From NCBI RefSeq assembly GCF_025061645.1, contig NZ_JANYMP010000010.1, positions 160,141-224,140 of the forward strand: a stretch of 64,000 nt of DNA, in the 5' to 3' direction. Below the pieces are notes generated by a model. That model did not search any database. It saw only the letters and a list, made by a program, of their open reading frames with translations, and was not told the DNA's origin. Below, piece by piece: positions 25,553-36,531 of the stretch; within the stretch, counting starts at the first letter, position 1; every line of letters begins with the position of its first letter. The position numbers and the translations under genes are program-made. The DNA is from Umezawaea endophytica (GTDB taxonomy: Bacteria; Actinomycetota; Actinomycetes; Mycobacteriales; Pseudonocardiaceae).

Positions 25553-26107
25553 ATGACCAGTGCGGCAGAGGAGCATCGGACCGTCGCCGGGGTGTTCACC
25601 GACCGCGTCCGCGGCGTCGCGCCGGGGGCGTGGGACGACCCGGCGCCGTGCGAGGGCTGGGTCGCGCGGGACGTGGTGCGGCACCTGGTCGAGTGGTTCC
25701 CGGCGTTCCTCAAGGCAGGCGCGGACGTCGACCTGCCCAAGGGCCCGTCCGCGGACGAGGACCCCGTCGCCGCGTGGACCGCGCACAGCGACGGCGTGCA
25801 GGCGCTGCTGGACGACCCGGCCACCGCGGGCCGGGTGCTGAAGAACCCGCACATCGGTGAGGTCCCGCTCGACCGCGCGGTCGACATGTTCTACACCAGC
25901 GACGTCTTCCTGCACACCTGGGACCTGGCGCGCGCCACCGGCCAGGACGAGCGGCTCGACCCGGACCGGTGCGAGCGGCTGCTGAGCGGCATGGAGGCGA
26001 TGGACGAGGCGCTGCGGTCCAGCGGGCACTACGGGCCGAAGGTCGAGGTGGCCGAGGACGCCGACGTGCGGACCAGGCTGATCGCGTTCACCGGCCGGAC
26101 GCCGTAG
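25553..26107 (+). CDS. DinB-like maleylpyruvate-isomerase N-terminal domain protein (TIGR03086 type)
   Basis: A 184-residue protein with the mycothiol-dependent maleylpyruvate isomerase/DinB fold: 'WDDPAPCEGWVARDVVRHLVEW' (first metal-binding His), and a C-terminal 'SDVFLHTWDLARATGQD' carrying the second His. Members bind divalent metal and often use mycothiol. GAGGAGG lies just before ATG 25553. Its end overlaps the convergent XRE gene by 20 nt. Confidence 0.88.
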   Translation: MTSAAEEHRTVAGVFTDRVRGVAPGAWDDPAPCEGWVARDVVRHLVEWFPAFLKAGADVDLPKGPSADEDPVAAWTAHSDGVQALLDDPATAGRVLKNPHIGEVPLDRAVDMFYTSDVFLHTWDLARATGQDERLDPDRCERLLSGMEAMDEALRSSGHYGPKVEVAEDADVRTRLIAFTGRTP

Positions 26108-26951
26108 GGGCCTGTTCCCCCAGGTCCTGGATGCCGATCACGCCCAGCAGCCGCAACTGGTCCACGGCGGGGCTGCCCGCGGGCGCGGTGAAGAACTGGA
26201 GGCGCTGCCCGCCGTCCTCGCTGAAGAGGTTCTGGCAGTGGATGTCGAGCGTGCCCAGGGTCGGGTGGTTCACCCGCTTGCGGTCCCCGCGCCGCACGGC
26301 CACGTCGCCGGTGGCCCACAGGTCCGTGAACTCCGGGCCCGTGTGGAGCAGCCGCGCGACCATGTCGGCGGTCCGCGGGTCCTTCCCCCGGCGGGCGACG
26401 GCGGCGCGCAGGTCGTGGACCAGCACCTTCGAGTGGTGCGGGTGGTCGGGCTCCGGGTAGACGGTGCGGACGTCCGGCTCGGTGAACCAGCGGTACACGA
26501 AGCTCGCCGCGTGCCCGGTCCGCCGGGGCGACTCGCCGAGCAGGGCCCGTGCCAGGCGGTTCTGCGCCAGCGTCTCGTGCAGGTCGGTGATGATCCGCGC
26601 GGGCGTCGTGTCCAGGCGGTCCAGCAGCGCCAGCATGGCGGGCTGCACGTGGGAGGACGTGCCGGTCGTCGCGGGCGGCGGCCGGTCCGCCAGCCGGTAG
26701 AGGTGGTCGCGCTCGTCGTGGTCCAGGCGCAGCGCCCTCGCCAGTGCGCCGAGCATCTGCGCTGACGGCTGCGTGCCGCGTCCGCGTTCCAGCTCGATGT
26801 AGTAGTCCACGGACGCGCCCGCGAGCTGGGCCACCTCGTCGCGGCGCAGGCCGGGCACACGACGGCGCGGCCCGGCGGGCAGGCCGACCTCGGCGGGCGT
26901 GATCCGCGCGCGCCGAGACCGCAGGAAGACACCGAGCTCGGACAGGTTCAC
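26088..26951 (-). CDS. XRE-family regulator with MmyB-like ligand-binding domain
   Basis: A 287-residue protein. The helix-turn-helix is at about residues 35-90 ('RRDEVAQLAGASVDYYIELERGRG'). The C-terminal MmyB-like PAS-related domain (about 105-275) ends with 'HPTLGTLDIHCQNLF'. Regulators of this type repress divergently transcribed dehydrogenase or reductase genes. GTG at 26951. Divergent from the tautomerase gene; the shared 123-nt region has the inverted repeat CCAGGGG/CCCCTGG. Confidence 0.92.
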   Translation of the reverse strand: MNLSELGVFLRSRRARITPAEVGLPAGPRRRVPGLRRDEVAQLAGASVDYYIELERGRGTQPSAQMLGALARALRLDHDERDHLYRLADRPPPATTGTSSHVQPAMLALLDRLDTTPARIITDLHETLAQNRLARALLGESPRRTGHAASFVYRWFTEPDVRTVYPEPDHPHHSKVLVHDLRAAVARRGKDPRTADMVARLLHTGPEFTDLWATGDVAVRRGDRKRVNHPTLGTLDIHCQNLFSEDGGQRLQFFTAPAGSPAVDQLRLLGVIGIQDLGEQAPTASGR

Positions 26952-26983
26952 GGCTCCAGTGTGCTGGTGGGAGCCACCCGTAG

Positions 26984-27004
26984 CCAGGGGGTGCCGACCC
27001 CTGG
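26984..27004. promoter_or_regulatory. Inverted repeat between XRE regulator and tautomerase
   Basis: CCAGGGG (26984-26990) and CCCCTGG (26998-27004) with a 7-nt spacer. Probable operator of the MmyB-type regulator. Confidence 0.45.
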
Positions 27005-27074
27005 GTGAGCGGCGCCTGGTTACCCGCTCGTGGCGGCGGCATGGTCGTGGGGTCACTTCGGAAGGGGAGAGATC

Positions 27075-27287
27075 ATGCCGTTCGCCAACCTGAAGGTGCC
27101 CGCCGGAACGCTCACGGCGGAGCAGAAGGAAGTGCTCGTCACGAAGGTGTCCGACCTGTACGCCGAGACGTTCGGCGACCGGGCGCGCGCCACCACGATG
27201 GTGCTCGTCGAGGAGGTCGCCGACGGCGGCTGGGGCATCGGCGGTCAGGTGCTCACGCTCGCCAAGCTGAGCGGCACCCACGCGTGA
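27075..27287 (+). CDS. 4-oxalocrotonate tautomerase family protein
   Basis: A 70-residue protein starting Met-Pro-Phe. Removal of Met exposes the catalytic N-terminal proline of this family. The rest ('LTAEQKEVLVTKVSDLYAETFGDRARATTMVLVEEV') matches the beta-alpha-beta monomer. It would catalyse proton transfer on enol or dienol acids; the physiological substrate is not inferable. It is probably regulated by the divergent XRE protein and ends in a strong hairpin terminator that starts at its stop codon. Confidence 0.9.
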   Translation: MPFANLKVPAGTLTAEQKEVLVTKVSDLYAETFGDRARATTMVLVEEVADGGWGIGGQVLTLAKLSGTHA

Positions 27288-27331
27288 TACCGCTTCCCGG
27301 CACGGTCGCACGCCGTGCCGGGAAGCGGTAT
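27287..27331 (+). terminator. Strong hairpin terminator after the tautomerase gene
   Basis: Perfect 19-bp stem (27287-27305 with 27313-27331), 7-nt loop, starting at the last base of the stop codon. Confidence 0.85.
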
Positions 27332-27401
27332 TCCCTTACCGCTTTCCTCCCACCCCCGTGTAGAAGTGCTGTCGGCGCACCGGGTGATGGGGGACGGGGA
27401 C

Positions 27402-30732
<3,331 letters not shown>

Positions 30733-30741
30733 GTCCACAGT

Positions 30742-30782
30742 GGAACGGGCCGCTCCGGGACTGTCCCGGAGCGGCCCGTTCC
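30742..30782. terminator. Bidirectional hairpin terminator
   Basis: Perfect 18-bp stem (30742-30759 with 30765-30782), 5-nt loop, between the convergent esterase and protease genes. Confidence 0.85.
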
Positions 30783-30789
30783 CTTGCTG

Positions 30790-31935
30790 CTACGCGGTGA
30801 GCAGCGTCAAGCCGTAGACCCTGAGGATCTCGTTGATCGGCTGGAACCAGGTGCGGCCGCCGCTGGAGCAGTTGCCGTACCCGCCGGAGGTCACGCCCTG
30901 GGCCTGGTCACCGGTGATGAACGAGCCACCGGAGTCGCCGCCCTCGGCGCACACGCTGGTGCCGACCATCTCGTAGACGGCGCCCTGCGCGTAGTTGACG
31001 GTCTCGTTGCGGCCCTGGATCACGCCGCAGTGCCAGTGCGTGGTCGAGCCGGACCGGCACACGGACGTGCCGGGAGGCGCTTCCCACGAGCCGCGCACGA
31101 GCGCGTCGCTGACCTGGCCCCACCCGAGGACGACGGGCACGTTCCACCAGCCGCCGCCGGTGCGGACCCACGCGTAGTCGTTGCCGGGGAAGGAGGAGCC
31201 GCCGAAGTTGCCCTGGAACGAGCGGTCCCAGCCGTACACGGCCGCGCCGCCACCTCCGCAGTGCCCGGCGGTGACGAAGCCGCCGTGCACGGAGAAGCCG
31301 ATGGAGCACCGCACGTTGCCGGTGTAGTACGGGTCGCCGCCGACCGTGCCCGCCGCGAACGTCGTCGGCGCCTGGACGCCGTCGGTGTTCACGATGACCG
31401 GGCCGGACTTCTTGACGGTGTCGAGGAACGCGTCGACCTCGGCGGTGCGGGCGCCGGGCTGGACGTCCACGACGACGCCGCCCTGACGGGCGTCGACCCG
31501 CCAGCCGCTGACACCGGCCGGAACGGCCTTCGCCTTGGACAGGCCGTCGATGCCGGTCTTGACGGAGGCGAGCTTGGCCGCGCTGTGCGTCGCGGTCGTG
31601 GTCTCGGCTCCGGTGGCCCGCACGGCGCGGGCCTTGCTCTGGTCGGTCAGCGCCACGACGAGCTTGCCCTTGTCGGCGTCGAACCAGCTCCCGCCGTAGG
31701 CGTCACCGGCCGCGGTGGTCGCGGTGTCCGCGATCTTCGTGGCGGTGGCCTCCTGGCGGATTCTGGTCTTCGCCTGCTGCTCGTCGAGGCCGAGGTCCTG
31801 GCGCATGGCCTGGACCAGCCCCGGCGACAGCGCGGGCTCCGCGGGAGCGGCGGACGAGGTGGGCGTGAGGCCCAGTGCCATTCCCATCACCAGCAGGCCG
31901 GTCATACCGACCCTGGTCATCCTGCTACAGCGCAT
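30790..31935 (-). CDS. Secreted S1 serine protease, streptogrisin/alpha-lytic type
   Basis: A 381-residue preproprotease. Signal peptide about 1-29, an alpha-lytic-type pro-domain (about 35-190) that acts as a folding chaperone, and a mature chymotrypsin-like domain from about 192. Catalytic triad: His225 in 'TAGHC', Asp253 in 'GNDYAWV', Ser335 in 'GGDSGGS'. Six cysteines pair as in streptogrisins (210-226, 293-303, 329-356 expected). AAGGAG precedes the ATG by 4 nt. Its upstream region contains the long palindrome at 32037-32074, so carbon-source control is plausible. Confidence 0.95.
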   Translation of the reverse strand: MRCSRMTRVGMTGLLVMGMALGLTPTSSAAPAEPALSPGLVQAMRQDLGLDEQQAKTRIRQEATATKIADTATTAAGDAYGGSWFDADKGKLVVALTDQSKARAVRATGAETTTATHSAAKLASVKTGIDGLSKAKAVPAGVSGWRVDARQGGVVVDVQPGARTAEVDAFLDTVKKSGPVIVNTDGVQAPTTFAAGTVGGDPYYTGNVRCSIGFSVHGGFVTAGHCGGGGAAVYGWDRSFQGNFGGSSFPGNDYAWVRTGGGWWNVPVVLGWGQVSDALVRGSWEAPPGTSVCRSGSTTHWHCGVIQGRNETVNYAQGAVYEMVGTSVCAEGGDSGGSFITGDQAQGVTSGGYGNCSSGGRTWFQPINEILRVYGLTLLTA

Positions 31936-32036
31936 GGTTCTCCTTCGGTGCTACCGCAGGGACCCGCGTCGACGAAGGAGGGTTCGGCGTCGCGGGGGCG
32001 AGCACGGCTCCGCGACCAGGGCGGGTGGCGACGGCG

Positions 32037-32074
32037 CCGACAGGGAAGTGAGAGCGCTCCCACTTCCCTGTCGG
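32037..32074. promoter_or_regulatory. 38-bp palindromic operator with CebR-like core
   Basis: Two 19-nt arms are perfectly complementary except one central pair (32051/32060). The core TGAGAGCGCTCCCA differs in one base from the CebR box (TGGGAGCGCTCCCA) known from streptomycete cellulose utilisation genes. It lies 102 nt upstream of the protease start on one side and 297 nt upstream of the glycoside hydrolase on the other, too far from any gene end to be a terminator. Confidence 0.6.
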
Positions 32075-32268
32075 CCACTGTCGCAACGCCGGGGCGTCCC
32101 CGTCAATCCCTGCGAGCCGAACTCTGTGGTGGTTGCCCGAACGGGCAGTGGTCCGGACCAGTGCGAGGGGGTGACCGGGCCGAAACCGGGCAGCGGCGCC
32201 CGTGAACCGGTCAGCTCCGGACCGGTCGATGATCGACGAAGTCGAACGGGATCCGCTCGCCCGAGCTG

Positions 32269-32298
32269 TTTACAACGTTGTATCCGGACGGCTATAAA
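32269..32298 (+). promoter_or_regulatory. Promoter of the glycoside hydrolase gene with a LacI-like palindrome
   Basis: TTTACA (-35, 32269-32274), 18-nt spacer, TATAAA (-10, 32293-32298): the best sigma-70-like promoter in the window. The -35 overlaps the perfect 12-bp palindrome TACAACGTTGTA (32271-32282) with the central CG typical of LacI-family sites. Together with 32037-32074 it explains most of the 435-nt gap 31936-32370. Confidence 0.6.
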
Positions 32299-32370
32299 CA
32301 TCGCGGTGGCAGCGCGACGGTGCGCTTTCAGGCGCTCCACGCTGAGTCCGACGACCTTGGGGAGCCCGCT

Positions 32371-35300
32371 GTGCGCGATCATCGAGTCCGGCTCGGCGCA
32401 CTCGGCGTCGTGCTCGCGTTCGCCGCCTCGGCGGTGGTCGGCGTTCCCGCCGTGACCGCCGCGCCGACGGCCGCCGCGCCGACGACGTACCCGGAGGTCG
32501 GCCGGGGGACCACCCTGCTCGACCACCGCGCGAAGCTGGCCGGGTTCGTGGAACCCGAGTGGTACGAGGCCAACATCCCGTTCGTCGACCTGCCGGACCG
32601 GTCGATCGAGGACACCTACTACTACCGCTGGCGCACCTACAAGGAGGCGCTGAAGTACACCGGCCCGGACGACGGGTGGATCGTGTCGGAGTTCCTCGGC
32701 CCGGTCGGCTACTCCGCTCCGGGCGGCGGGATCGTCGCCGCCGCCGGGCACCACGTCTACGAGGGCCGCTGGCTGCGCGACACCCGCTACCTCGACGACT
32801 ACCTGGACTACTGGCTCAGGGGGAGCGGTGCCGGTCCCAAGCCCGCCAGCGACTTCCTCAACGAGAACACCACCGACTGGGCCCACCAGTACTCGTTCTG
32901 GGCCGCCGACGCGATGGTCGCGCGGGCGTCGGTGGACGGCCGGTTCGACTTCGCCGTCGACCGGCTGCCGGAGTTGGAGAAGCAGTGGGACACGTGGTCG
33001 CCGCAGTTCGACCGCGACCTCGGCCTGTACTGGCAGGTCCCCGTCTGGGACGCCATGGAGTACACCGCGAGCTCCTACCAGAGCAGCGACCCCTACCACG
33101 GTGGCGCGGGCTTCCGGCCGACGCTGAACGCCTACCAGTACGGCGACGCCAAGGCCATCGCGAGCCTGCTGCGGCTGCGCGGCGACCGCCGTGGCGCGGA
33201 GGAGTACGAACGTGACGCCAAAGCGCTCCAGACCGCCGTCGAGCAGCGGCTGTGGGACGCCGACGGGCAGTTCTACAAGCACGTCGCCCGCGACGACAAC
33301 CCCGGCCGCACCAAGCTCGCCGACCGCGAGCAGATCGGCTTCATCCCCTGGTACTTCCACATGGCACCGGCCGCGAACTCCGCGGCGTGGAACCAGCTCA
33401 CCGACCCCTCCGGCTTCGCCGCGCCCTACGGCCCGACGACGGTGGAGCGCCGCAGCCCGTGGTACATGCACGACGCCCTCAAGGGCTGCTGCCGCTGGTC
33501 CGGCCCGAGCTGGCCGTACGCCACGAGCCAGACGCTGACCGCGATGGCCAACCTGCTCGCGGACTACCCGGCGCAGTCCGCCGTGGACCGCCAGGACTAC
33601 TACGACGTGCTGCGCGGCTACGCGGCCACGCAGCGCAAGAACGGCGCCCCGTACGTGGCGGAGGCGCACCACCCCGACGAGGACCGCTGGATCTACGACG
33701 GCCGCGGGCACAGCGAGGACTACAACCACTCGACGTTCAACGACCTGGTGCTCTCGGGCCTGCTCGGCATCCGTCCCCAGCAGGGTGACCGGGTGCGGCT
33801 GGCACCGCTGGTGCCGGACGGCTGGGACCACTTCGCGGTGGAGAACGTGCCGTACCACGGCCGGAACCTGTCGGTGGTGTGGGACCGCGACGGCAAGACC
33901 TACGGCCAGGGCGCCGGGTTGCGCGTCTGGGTCGACGGCGCGCTCGTGCACCGCCAGTCCGACCTGCGCGCCGTCGACGTGAAGGTGAAGCAGGGCCGGG
34001 GTTCCGCCGCGACCCCGCTGGTCGACGACCTCGCCAACGCCGCAACGGCGACGGCCTCGTACTCGTGGTCCGCGGACAGCCCGACCGAGGCGGTCGACGG
34101 CCAGGACTTCCACCTCGACGTGCCCACCACCCGCTGGACCACGTGGGGCAGCCCCAACCGGGAGGACTGGCTCGCGGTCGACCTCGGCGCCCCGACGCGG
34201 GTGTCGGACGTGCGGGTGTCCTTCTACGACGACGGTGGGGGAGTGCGCACCCCCGACGCCTACGCCCTGGAGTACCGCGCTCCCAACGGTTCCTGGGTCG
34301 CCGTGCCGGGGCAGACCAGAACCCCGGCGGTGCCGGAACGCGGTCGCCTCAACCGCGTGGTGGTCGAACCCGCGGTGCTCACGAGCGCGCTGCGCGTCCG
34401 TCCGACCAGGATGGACGGCGGCGCCGTGGGCATCACCGCGCTCCAGTCGTGGCGGCCGGAGGACAGCCGGGTGAGCGTGGCGTTCCGGGGTGCCGACGGC
34501 GGGCTGCTGCACGTGAAGTCGGGCAGCACCACCGAGGTCAAGGCCACGGTCCGCACCACGACGCCGCTCACCGTCCGCCCGGAACTCCAGGTGCCCGCGG
34601 GCTGGAAGGCCACCTCCGTCGGCCCCCGGTTCGTCACGCCCGGCCGTCCGGCGGAACTGCGCTGGACCGTGACGGCGCCCGCGTCGCTCACCCCCGGCAC
34701 CCGCGCGCCGGTCCGGCTGCTGGTGGCGACCACCGGGGGCCGCACGACGGGTGACCTCGTCCAGGCCGAGGCGGTCTTCGACCCGGCGGACTTCGCGACC
34801 GTGGTGTGGGAGGACGGGTTCGACAGCGCGCGGGCCTACCAGGTCGGAGCGCGCTTCGGTGAACCCGCTCCGGCGGTCGGCGTCTCCGCGGGGACGTTGA
34901 CCGCGACCGCCGCGGGCCGCCAGTCCGCCGCGGTGCTCGTCGCGCCGGTGAAGGCGCCGCCGGGCGACCTCGCGGTGGTGCTGACGCCGTCGTCGTTCAC
35001 CGGCGCGTCCCCGGAGGACAGCGTGCTGGCGGGCGTCGCCGCAGGATCGGACGACCTCGTCCTGTCCTGGTACAACAACAGCTCCCACACCTCCGGTGTC
35101 GACGTGCGGGTCGGCGGTCGCGACTTCGGCGACAGCGCCACCGGCGGGTGCTGCGCCGACGTGACGTGGGCTCCGGGCGACCGGATCGCCGTCGTGTTCG
35201 GCACCTCGACCATGACGAGCTGGCTGGGCCACGGCAGCACGTGGCGGCTGCTGCGGACCGCGCCGTACGGCACGGCGGTCACGCCGGAGCAGCGGGCGAC

Positions 35301-35388
35301 GTGGTCCCCGGCCATCGGCGTCCGGCTCACCTCCGGCACGCTCGCACTCGACCGGATGACGGTGCTCGGCCGCGGTCCGGCGTCCTGA
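32371..35388 (+). CDS. Secreted (alpha/alpha)6 glycoside hydrolase with F5/8C and NEW3-type domains
   Basis: A 1005-residue exported enzyme. Signal peptide about 1-31. The catalytic region, about 40-530, is an MGH1/GH63-like (alpha/alpha)6 barrel with an acidic 'VPVWDAMEY' and a C-terminal 'ERRSPWYMHDALKGCCRWSGPSWPYATSQ' block. A discoidin-like carbohydrate-binding domain follows at about 545-690, then a NEW3/NPCBM-associated Ig-like domain at about 700-800 and a C-terminal beta-sandwich at about 815-1000. The exact GH family and substrate are uncertain. GTG at 32371 with GGGGAG 6 nt upstream. Two palindromic sites upstream suggest control by LacI-type sugar regulators. Confidence 0.88.
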   Translation: MRDHRVRLGALGVVLAFAASAVVGVPAVTAAPTAAAPTTYPEVGRGTTLLDHRAKLAGFVEPEWYEANIPFVDLPDRSIEDTYYYRWRTYKEALKYTGPDDGWIVSEFLGPVGYSAPGGGIVAAAGHHVYEGRWLRDTRYLDDYLDYWLRGSGAGPKPASDFLNENTTDWAHQYSFWAADAMVARASVDGRFDFAVDRLPELEKQWDTWSPQFDRDLGLYWQVPVWDAMEYTASSYQSSDPYHGGAGFRPTLNAYQYGDAKAIASLLRLRGDRRGAEEYERDAKALQTAVEQRLWDADGQFYKHVARDDNPGRTKLADREQIGFIPWYFHMAPAANSAAWNQLTDPSGFAAPYGPTTVERRSPWYMHDALKGCCRWSGPSWPYATSQTLTAMANLLADYPAQSAVDRQDYYDVLRGYAATQRKNGAPYVAEAHHPDEDRWIYDGRGHSEDYNHSTFNDLVLSGLLGIRPQQGDRVRLAPLVPDGWDHFAVENVPYHGRNLSVVWDRDGKTYGQGAGLRVWVDGALVHRQSDLRAVDVKVKQGRGSAATPLVDDLANAATATASYSWSADSPTEAVDGQDFHLDVPTTRWTTWGSPNREDWLAVDLGAPTRVSDVRVSFYDDGGGVRTPDAYALEYRAPNGSWVAVPGQTRTPAVPERGRLNRVVVEPAVLTSALRVRPTRMDGGAVGITALQSWRPEDSRVSVAFRGADGGLLHVKSGSTTEVKATVRTTTPLTVRPELQVPAGWKATSVGPRFVTPGRPAELRWTVTAPASLTPGTRAPVRLLVATTGGRTTGDLVQAEAVFDPADFATVVWEDGFDSARAYQVGARFGEPAPAVGVSAGTLTATAAGRQSAAVLVAPVKAPPGDLAVVLTPSSFTGASPEDSVLAGVAAGSDDLVLSWYNNSSHTSGVDVRVGGRDFGDSATGGCCADVTWAPGDRIAVVFGTSTMTSWLGHGSTWRLLRTAPYGTAVTPEQRATWSPAIGVRLTSGTLALDRMTVLGRGPAS

Positions 35389-35420
35389 TGGATGAGGGGC
35401 TCAAGCAGTACGCTCGCGGC

Positions 35421-35846
35421 ATGGGCACGCACGAGACGAACGCGCGGCTGGTCGAGCAGGTCATCGGCCTCACCACGCTGGTGGTCGGCATGACCAGGGA
35501 CGTCGTCGAGGCGGAAGGGCTGACCGAGTCGCAGGCCAACCTGCTCTGGCTCGTCGACCCGGCCGTCGAGCCGCTGTCGCTGCGGCAGCTCGCCGCGCGG
35601 CTCAAGTGCGACCCGTCGAACATCACCCTGCTCAGCGCCAAGCTGGAGGAGAAGGGCCTGGCCGCCCGCGCGTCCCACCCGGCGGACGGCCGCGTCCGGA
35701 CGCTCGTGCTCACCGAGGCGGGTGAGGGGGTTCGCGAGCGGCTGCTCGCGGGCGCGTACGAGCGGTCGCCGTTCGCGTCGCTGGGGGAGCGGGAGCAGCA
35801 GCAGTTGCACCGGCTGCTGGGCAAGGTGCTCGACGCGGCGCGCTGA
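35421..35846 (+). CDS. MarR-family transcriptional regulator
   Basis: A 141-residue winged helix-turn-helix protein ('PLSLRQLAARLKCDPSNITLLSAKLEEKGLAARASHPADGRVRTLVLTEAG', about 45-95). Two starts compete. ATG 35388 shares one base with the hydrolase stop but lacks a ribosome site. ATG 35421 has TACGCT ending 6 nt upstream, a leaderless -10, and fits usual MarR length. I prefer 35421. The target is not clear; the DJ-1 gene 70 nt downstream is the likeliest. Confidence 0.85.
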   Translation: MGTHETNARLVEQVIGLTTLVVGMTRDVVEAEGLTESQANLLWLVDPAVEPLSLRQLAARLKCDPSNITLLSAKLEEKGLAARASHPADGRVRTLVLTEAGEGVRERLLAGAYERSPFASLGEREQQQLHRLLGKVLDAAR

Positions 35847-35916
35847 CGCGGGAACCATCGCGGCCCGGTGGCCGACCTGTGGGTGAGCACTTGCCACCGA
35901 GCACACGGGAGCCACT

Positions 35917-36531
35917 GTGGAACCACGTCCGTCCGCCGAACCGCTGCGCGTGCAGGTCCTGCTGTTCGACGGGGTCGAGGAGCAGGACTTCGCCGGGCCG
36001 CTCGAAGTGCTCGGGCTGGCGTCGAGCTCCGGCGTGGTGCGGGTGTCGCAGGTGACGACCGGTGAGCCGGGCCGGGTGACCGCGCGCTACGGCACCAGGA
36101 TCGACGTGCCGACCGGGTGGTCGCCGCAGGACGCGGACGTGCTGGTCGTGCCGGGCGGTGGGTACGGCGACAAGACCGGGCCGGGGGTGAACCCCCTGAT
36201 CGCGGACCGGGAGTTCCTCACCAGGCTGGCGGCGGCCGAGGTGCTGCCGGTGGGCGTGTGCACCGGCGTGATGGTGCTGTCCGCCGCCGGGCTGACCAGG
36301 GGACGGCCGTGCACGACGCACTCGCGCGCCAAGGCGGACCTCGCCGCGCAGGGCGGTGTCGTGGTCGACGCCCGCGTGGTGGACGACGGCACGCTGATCA
36401 CCGCGGGCGGCATCACGTCCGGCATCGACGCCGCGCTGTGGCTGGTGGAGCGGCACGCGGGCGCCAAGGCGGCGCAGCGGATCGAGACCGTGCTGGAGCA
36501 CGAGCGCCGGGGCACGGTCTGGCGCGCGTGA
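35917..36531 (+). CDS. DJ-1/PfpI family protein
   Basis: A 204-residue single-domain protein with the nucleophile elbow 'GVCTGVM' (Cys115) and acidic residue in 'FDGVEEQDFAGPLEVL', as in the isonitrile hydratase/DJ-1-like branch. It ends 'THSRAKADLA...GITSGIDAALWLVER', typical of the amidase-like domain found in GlxA regulators, but no AraC domain follows. Members include isocyanide hydratases and stress proteins; the role here is unknown. GTG start. Its TGA is immediately followed by the stop of the convergent regulator. Confidence 0.9.
   Translation: MEPRPSAEPLRVQVLLFDGVEEQDFAGPLEVLGLASSSGVVRVSQVTTGEPGRVTARYGTRIDVPTGWSPQDADVLVVPGGGYGDKTGPGVNPLIADREFLTRLAAAEVLPVGVCTGVMVLSAAGLTRGRPCTTHSRAKADLAAQGGVVVDARVVDDGTLITAGGITSGIDAALWLVERHAGAKAAQRIETVLEHERRGTVWRA

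Noticed and set aside
27288-27401. Rifamycin-associated element upstream of the HelD/HelR-like gene
   Set aside because: The only inverted repeat there is the 19-bp terminator hairpin of the tautomerase gene; no 19-bp element of the known type was seen.
32371-35388. Alpha-L-rhamnosidase assignment linking this gene to the rhamnose operon
   Set aside because: The catalytic region looks MGH1/GH63-like, the rhamnosidase motif pattern was not seen, and its upstream sites differ from the rhamnose operator.
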